Source: Rosistilla carotiformis (GTDB lineage: Bacteria > Planctomycetota > Planctomycetia > Pirellulales > Pirellulaceae). From it: a stretch of DNA of 64,000 nt. How positions within the stretch are numbered: position 1 is the stretch's first letter; each line of letters opens with the position of its first letter. The stretch spans positions 1,736,001-1,800,000 of the forward strand of contig NZ_CP036348.1 of assembly GCF_007753095.1 (NCBI RefSeq). The letters are read 5' to 3'. The position numbers and the translations under genes were made by a program. Below the pieces are notes generated by a model. The model did not search any database. It had not been told where the DNA came from and saw only the letters and a program-made list of their open reading frames with translations. Positions 60,147 through 64,000 of the stretch are shown here, piece after piece.

Positions 60147-63100
60147 TCACTCGTACTTCTGCGTTTCTTTTCCCGCTTTGTCGACGATCTTGGCATTCCC
60201 GTCGGCTCCCCCCAGGACAAACAGCGTCCCGTCGCGGTTGGAGGCCAACGCGTACAGATACCCTTCGGCCACTTTGGCGTTGGTTTCGCGACCGCCATTG
60301 TCGGTGCGATAGACGCGGAAGTAGTGGTCTCCGCTGACGAAGCCGACGCGGTCATCGCGGCCGACGTAGACAAGTCGGGTCAGTTCGCCCGTCAGTCCAC
60401 CGATCGTTCGCTTCGCCTGTCCCGTCGACACATCCCAGATCTTGACGCTGGAATCGGCCGATGCGCTGGAGAGTTGCCGGTTGTCGACGTTCCAGGCGAT
60501 CGAGTTGACGTGATGGGTGTGCCCTTCGAGGGTCTTCAGCAACTTTCCTGTCTCGAGATCCCACAGCTTGATCATCCGGTCCGAGCTGCTGGTCGCCAAG
60601 GTCTTGCCGTCGGGAGAGAAACGAGCGCACAGAACGGTGTCGGTGTGCGGATTATCAAAATTGCGAACCAGCGATCCGTCGGAAAGATTCCAGATCTGCA
60701 CCTCGCCGCTACGCGATGGTTCGCCGCCGCCCGTCACCAACCACTTGCCAGTCGGGTCGATATCGACAGTCAACACGCGGTCCGAAAACGGACTCTCGCC
60801 GGTAGGCGAACCGATCATCCGATCTTGGCCCCACAGCTTCTCCGGCAAGCGATACGCTTTCACTTTACCGTTGTCACCTCGAATCAAGACGCTCTGCGAG
60901 CCCGCGGCGACCAATTCGCCTCCCTTGTCCAGTGCCGTGATCCAATCTCCCGCAGCGGTCCACAGATTCCACTGTCCCGACGCGCTCGATTGCGTCACAA
61001 GGAACTTGCCGTCAGCCAAAACCGCCAGTGCCTTGTCGGCGGCCAGCGATTGATCCTGAGCTCCCTTCGCCGCCGCTTCGTGTTTCTTGCGCTGCTCCTG
61101 CTCGGCCTTCGCCGCCGCAACGAGCTTGGTTTGCGAAGCGACTTCCTCTGTCGACTCCGCGGCACGCTTGGCCGCTCGCGATTTGGACTCTTCGGACAGC
61201 GAGACTGCCGACTCGGCTTTCTGCAGAGCCTCCGCTTTCGCCTCTGCTTCCTTCTTCGCTTTCTCCGCGGCATCAGCCGCTGCCTTGACCGCTGCGGCCA
61301 GCGCGGCATCGTCTGGGATCGCCTTCAGTTCGGCAGCTGCCGCGGTTTTAGCAGCCGCTTCTGCAGCGATCTTGGCCGCAATCGCAGCCACTTTGGCCTC
61401 TTGGTCCGCTTTCTGTTTTGCGATCGCCGCTGCAGCAGCCTTCATTTCGTCGAGCTTCTTTTTCATCTCAGCCTCGACCGCCGCGATCTCCGTTTGCATG
61501 GCGGTCATCTTCGTCGCAACCTCCGCCGCTGCGGCCGCGACCGTCTCTTTCTCTTTGACCATCGCCGGCGCTGCGGCATCCAATTGCTGGATCTTTGCCG
61601 CCAAAGCGACTCGCTTCTCCATCATCGCTTTCTGCTTGGCCTGTTCGGCTACCAATGCTGCCTGTGCTGCGTCGGCGGCCTTTTTCGTATCCTCCGCCGG
61701 CTTCTTCGCTTCATCGCGAGCCTTCGCCTTGGCCGCCACATCGGCTTCCGAATTGGTGAGGTTGGTTTTTTCTGCCGTCTCGTTGGTCTGCGCGGTCTTT
61801 AATTCCGCTTCCGTCGCGGCAACCAATCGCTCGCCAACCAAGACGGTCCAATTCGCTTGAGCATAAGCCTCGGCTTGGACCGGATCGAACTTCGGAGATT
61901 CCGCCAACTTGCCCGATGCGATGTCAAACAGTCCAAACACTCCCGAATCGAGCGTCGTCCACAGCCCTGCACCGTCGCGCGTCGGCGATACAAACTTCGC
62001 GGCCGCGGGTAATTGTTTCGTCTCTTTGATCTTTGTTTCCGCAGCATGCCATGCGGCGATCTTCCCCGCTGCATCGACCGCCATCAAAACGGCTGCCCCT
62101 TCGATTGGCACAACAAGATGCAATACCGGCTTGTCTCCCATCGATTCGGTGACCGCTTTGAAGGACTCTCCCTCGGCAACCCAGAACGTGACACCACCAC
62201 TCTCGTCGCCGGTGACCAGACGGCCGTTGCGATCCCAGGCCATCGAAGCGATTTGTTTTTCGGAGGTCAACGTCACGGCTTCCGCCGCATCGGACTTCAC
62301 GATCCGCAGTTCTTGTTGCCACGCGATCGCAGCGGTCTTGCCGTCGACAGCAATCGCTGCCACCACGGCGGGAGCCGCGTCGCCAGCAAACGCCTCGGGC
62401 AATGCGATCTTTTGATTCCACTGCCACGCCTCGGATCCAATCGCCGCGACTTGCACATCGCCCTGCTTTGTAAAGTTGGCAACCTGAGTTCCTGTGCGAT
62501 CGATCGCCAACGACAAACTGGCCGCCGGATCGAAGCTTGGCAACGCAATCGCTTGCGGAGGGTTCATCGTCCACGTTTTCACGTTTCGGAAACCGGCCGA
62601 GACCAAGCGGTTGTCGACTGGCGAGAAGGCGAGGTCTTGGACAAAATCGAGGTGCGGCGGAGTCGGCTTGCCCGCTTCGTCGACGCTCGACAACTCAGCG
62701 ATCGGTGTCGAAGAGCTTTTACCAAAAACGCGGATTTGATTGCCAAAGCTGGCTGCCGCTAGACGACCGTCGCCCGACATCGTCGACGCGTAGACGGTAC
62801 GCAGATGCGCGGGCAATGCTTGCCATTCGTATTTCACCATGCCTGGATTGGCAACGTCGACCTTCGCGCCTTGATCGATCCAACGCTTCAACAACGCCAA
62901 CTCCATCGGATTCAGCGGTGCCGCGCCAACTTCGTTGTCTTCCGGCGGCATGATCGGTTCATCGATGTGAGCGGCCAGGGCAAACAATCGACTGGTGTCT
63001 GATTTTCCCGCGACCAACAGCTCGTCGCTGTCGCTGGCCAACATTTTTTCGACCGATTCCAGATTCACACCGCTCTCGTCCCGACTGGCATTGTGACACG

Positions 63101-63263
63101 CGACGCAGTTCTTCTTTAAGACCGGGAAGATGTCGGTGCTGTATTTGACCTCGCGGTCCTCCGGTAATTCAGCAACCGGCAACTGTGCCGACGCGGTGAG
63201 CCCCGAAATGCATGGATAGGTCAAAACCAGCGTGCAGATTGCACGAGCAAAGCGTCTGTTCAT
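60147..63263 (-). CDS. PSCyt1 / coiled-coil / WD40 fusion protein, 1038 aa
   Basis: A signal peptide is followed by a planctomycete-type cytochrome c module with haem motif CVACH (C53, C56, H57) and the characteristic IMPPEDN. Then come WD40-like blades, an Ala/Lys/Glu-rich coiled coil (roughly residues 480-760) and a clear C-terminal WD40 set (DTVLCARFSPDGKTLATSSSDRMIKLWDLETGK, HVNSIAWNVDNRQLSSASADSSVKIWDVSTG). The coil interrupts the propeller, so the protein may form elongated dimers in the periplasm. Function unknown; these proteins are typical of Planctomycetota. The incomplete gene to its right is on the same strand. Confidence 0.88.
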   Translation of the reverse strand: MNRRFARAICTLVLTYPCISGLTASAQLPVAELPEDREVKYSTDIFPVLKKNCVACHNASRDESGVNLESVEKMLASDSDELLVAGKSDTSRLFALAAHIDEPIMPPEDNEVGAAPLNPMELALLKRWIDQGAKVDVANPGMVKYEWQALPAHLRTVYASTMSGDGRLAAASFGNQIRVFGKSSSTPIAELSSVDEAGKPTPPHLDFVQDLAFSPVDNRLVSAGFRNVKTWTMNPPQAIALPSFDPAASLSLAIDRTGTQVANFTKQGDVQVAAIGSEAWQWNQKIALPEAFAGDAAPAVVAAIAVDGKTAAIAWQQELRIVKSDAAEAVTLTSEKQIASMAWDRNGRLVTGDESGGVTFWVAEGESFKAVTESMGDKPVLHLVVPIEGAAVLMAVDAAGKIAAWHAAETKIKETKQLPAAAKFVSPTRDGAGLWTTLDSGVFGLFDIASGKLAESPKFDPVQAEAYAQANWTVLVGERLVAATEAELKTAQTNETAEKTNLTNSEADVAAKAKARDEAKKPAEDTKKAADAAQAALVAEQAKQKAMMEKRVALAAKIQQLDAAAPAMVKEKETVAAAAAEVATKMTAMQTEIAAVEAEMKKKLDEMKAAAAAIAKQKADQEAKVAAIAAKIAAEAAAKTAAAAELKAIPDDAALAAAVKAAADAAEKAKKEAEAKAEALQKAESAVSLSEESKSRAAKRAAESTEEVASQTKLVAAAKAEQEQRKKHEAAAKGAQDQSLAADKALAVLADGKFLVTQSSASGQWNLWTAAGDWITALDKGGELVAAGSQSVLIRGDNGKVKAYRLPEKLWGQDRMIGSPTGESPFSDRVLTVDIDPTGKWLVTGGGEPSRSGEVQIWNLSDGSLVRNFDNPHTDTVLCARFSPDGKTLATSSSDRMIKLWDLETGKLLKTLEGHTHHVNSIAWNVDNRQLSSASADSSVKIWDVSTGQAKRTIGGLTGELTRLVYVGRDDRVGFVSGDHYFRVYRTDNGGRETNAKVAEGYLYALASNRDGTLFVLGGADGNAKIVDKAGKETQKYE

Positions 63264-63469
63264 AGCGTTTGAGTGTGCTGAGGAAGCTGAGGCGGGGAAG
63301 GGTCGTGCTGTCGATTCACGATCGACCGACAGGAAACATTCTAGTCGACGGCGCCGGTTGGGTCTGCATTATGACACTGAAAAGTTATCGGGCCGGCGGA
63401 ATCATCGTACCCGTGGCGTCGCCGTCAATTCCGAGCTGAAAAAACGGGCAATCGAGCTGGCGATACCTT

Positions 63470-64000
63470 CTATTGCGGCGAAGGTGATTCAGGGAAAAAC
63501 ATCGCGTCGACCGAGACTTGCCCCTGTTCGGAATAAAAACGTGTCAAAAGTTGCTGTAACTGGCGGTTCGAAAGTTTTCCAGCTGCCGCATCGGCGAACC
63601 ACTGCGGATGATCCGATTTCAGATTCGCCAGAACCTCCGTCAACCGAGCTGCCTCTTCGGGGGGAGCCTTCGCTGGCACGCCTTGAGCGGTCACCAAGGT
63701 CATCGCATCGCTGAACGCCTCGGCCTGCGTGTCGGCGATTGCATCCAAGTTCTCGACGATCGTCGCCACGCGTCCGGCCACGACCAGATCGATCGCCGGG
63801 CTGACATCGTTGACTTGGGCAAGTGCTGCCCGAACCCAGCTGTAGTCGCTGCTCAGTTCGGCCAGTTGCTGCCGCAACCGCTGCGCCGAGGTCTCGTGCA
63901 TTTGGAACTCCCGTTCGGAGATCCTTCGGGCGAATTGATCGTAGACGGCTTCGCGAATCTGATTGTCGGGAGCGTACATCGGGGGCCGGGCGCCGACGAT
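63470..64000 (-). CDS. Helical coiled-coil protein, 5' end outside the window
   Basis: The frame is open to the right edge (it reads IVGARPPMYAPD into the window), so the N-terminus is missing; an internal ATG is at 63979. The visible part is mostly helical (MHETSAQRLRQQLAELSSDYSWVRAALAQV, VENLDAIADTQAEAFSDAMTLV, RQLQQLLTRFYSEQ). No motif is recognised. It precedes the PSCyt1-WD40 gene by about 200 bp on the same strand, and such pairings suggest co-regulation in planctomycetes. Confidence 0.6.
   Translation of the reverse strand: MVGARPPMYAPDNQIREAVYDQFARRISEREFQMHETSAQRLRQQLAELSSDYSWVRAALAQVNDVSPAIDLVVAGRVATIVENLDAIADTQAEAFSDAMTLVTAQGVPAKAPPEEAARLTEVLANLKSDHPQWFADAAAGKLSNRQLQQLLTRFYSEQGQVSVDAMFFPESPSPQ

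Overview
The window reads as chromosomal DNA from a planctomycete, most likely of the Pirellulaceae type. The evidence is the set of families present: two PSCyt1-type cytochrome proteins (one with DUF1549/DUF1553), a DUF1559 prepilin-like protein with the terminal H-X9-DG motif, a DUF4838 protein, a Tat-exported Gfo/Idh/MocA oxidoreductase, a DUF5690 MFS transporter, PQQ-like and NHL propellers and many short lipoproteins. The genus is not assigned.

Backbone, left part (1-40 kb). A fucosyltransferase running in from the left edge and a GT4 glycosyltransferase are followed by a Ser/Thr kinase, an ankyrin lipoprotein, and a three-gene ketosynthase / acyl carrier protein / CrtI-like oxidoreductase cluster. 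Next come cysK, an RluA-type pseudouridine synthase, a DUF4838 protein, two phosphohexomutases on opposite strands, an Nramp-like membrane protein overlapping a short uvrC, a secreted Gfo/Idh enzyme, a SelW-like/esterase pair and the large PSCyt1-DUF1549-DUF1553 protein. After an intergenic block with inverted REP-like units come two lipoproteins and the DUF1559 gene. A minus-strand housekeeping block then reads hpf, ptsN-like, ptsH, ptsI, a DUF2344 gene and the RNase E/G gene, the last closed by a strong terminator. PQQ-propeller, MFS and NHL-propeller genes complete the part.

Accessory island (about 40.3-59.6 kb). An intact tRNA-Leu(CAA) lies at 59538-59621 (minus), and a 3' half of a tRNA-Leu(CAA) lies at 42327-42382. 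Each has a decayed tyrosine-recombinase 3' end and a shared terminator next to it, so the 17 kb between looks like an element integrated at tRNA-Leu, beside the worn remains of a second one. The left half of the element (42.8-47.0 kb) holds small phage/plasmid-like genes: a CsrA homologue preceded by a tRNA-like structure, an ASCH-like protein, and a helix-turn-helix replication-type protein whose gene contains five 11-bp iterons, mostly 21 bp apart.

The right half (46996-58928) is the most striking part: 19 consecutive attC-like recombination sites of about 90 bp, each just after one minus-strand gene, as in an integron cassette array. Cassette products are mostly small membrane or exported proteins of unknown function, plus a NADAR protein and one or two SUKH/SMI1-family proteins. 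One cassette is present twice as an apparently exact 598-bp repeat whose ends fall on the attC core sites. No intact integron integrase is visible. A double-hairpin sequence found at both array starts (48.74 and 58.93 kb) is a candidate attI.

Right flank (59.6-64 kb). Normal backbone resumes with tRNA-Ser(TGA) and its terminator, a PSCyt1 / coiled-coil / WD40 fusion protein and a coiled-coil gene cut by the window edge. Limits: everything here is from reading the sequence. Family names rest on motifs I could see, and no searches or folding programs were run.
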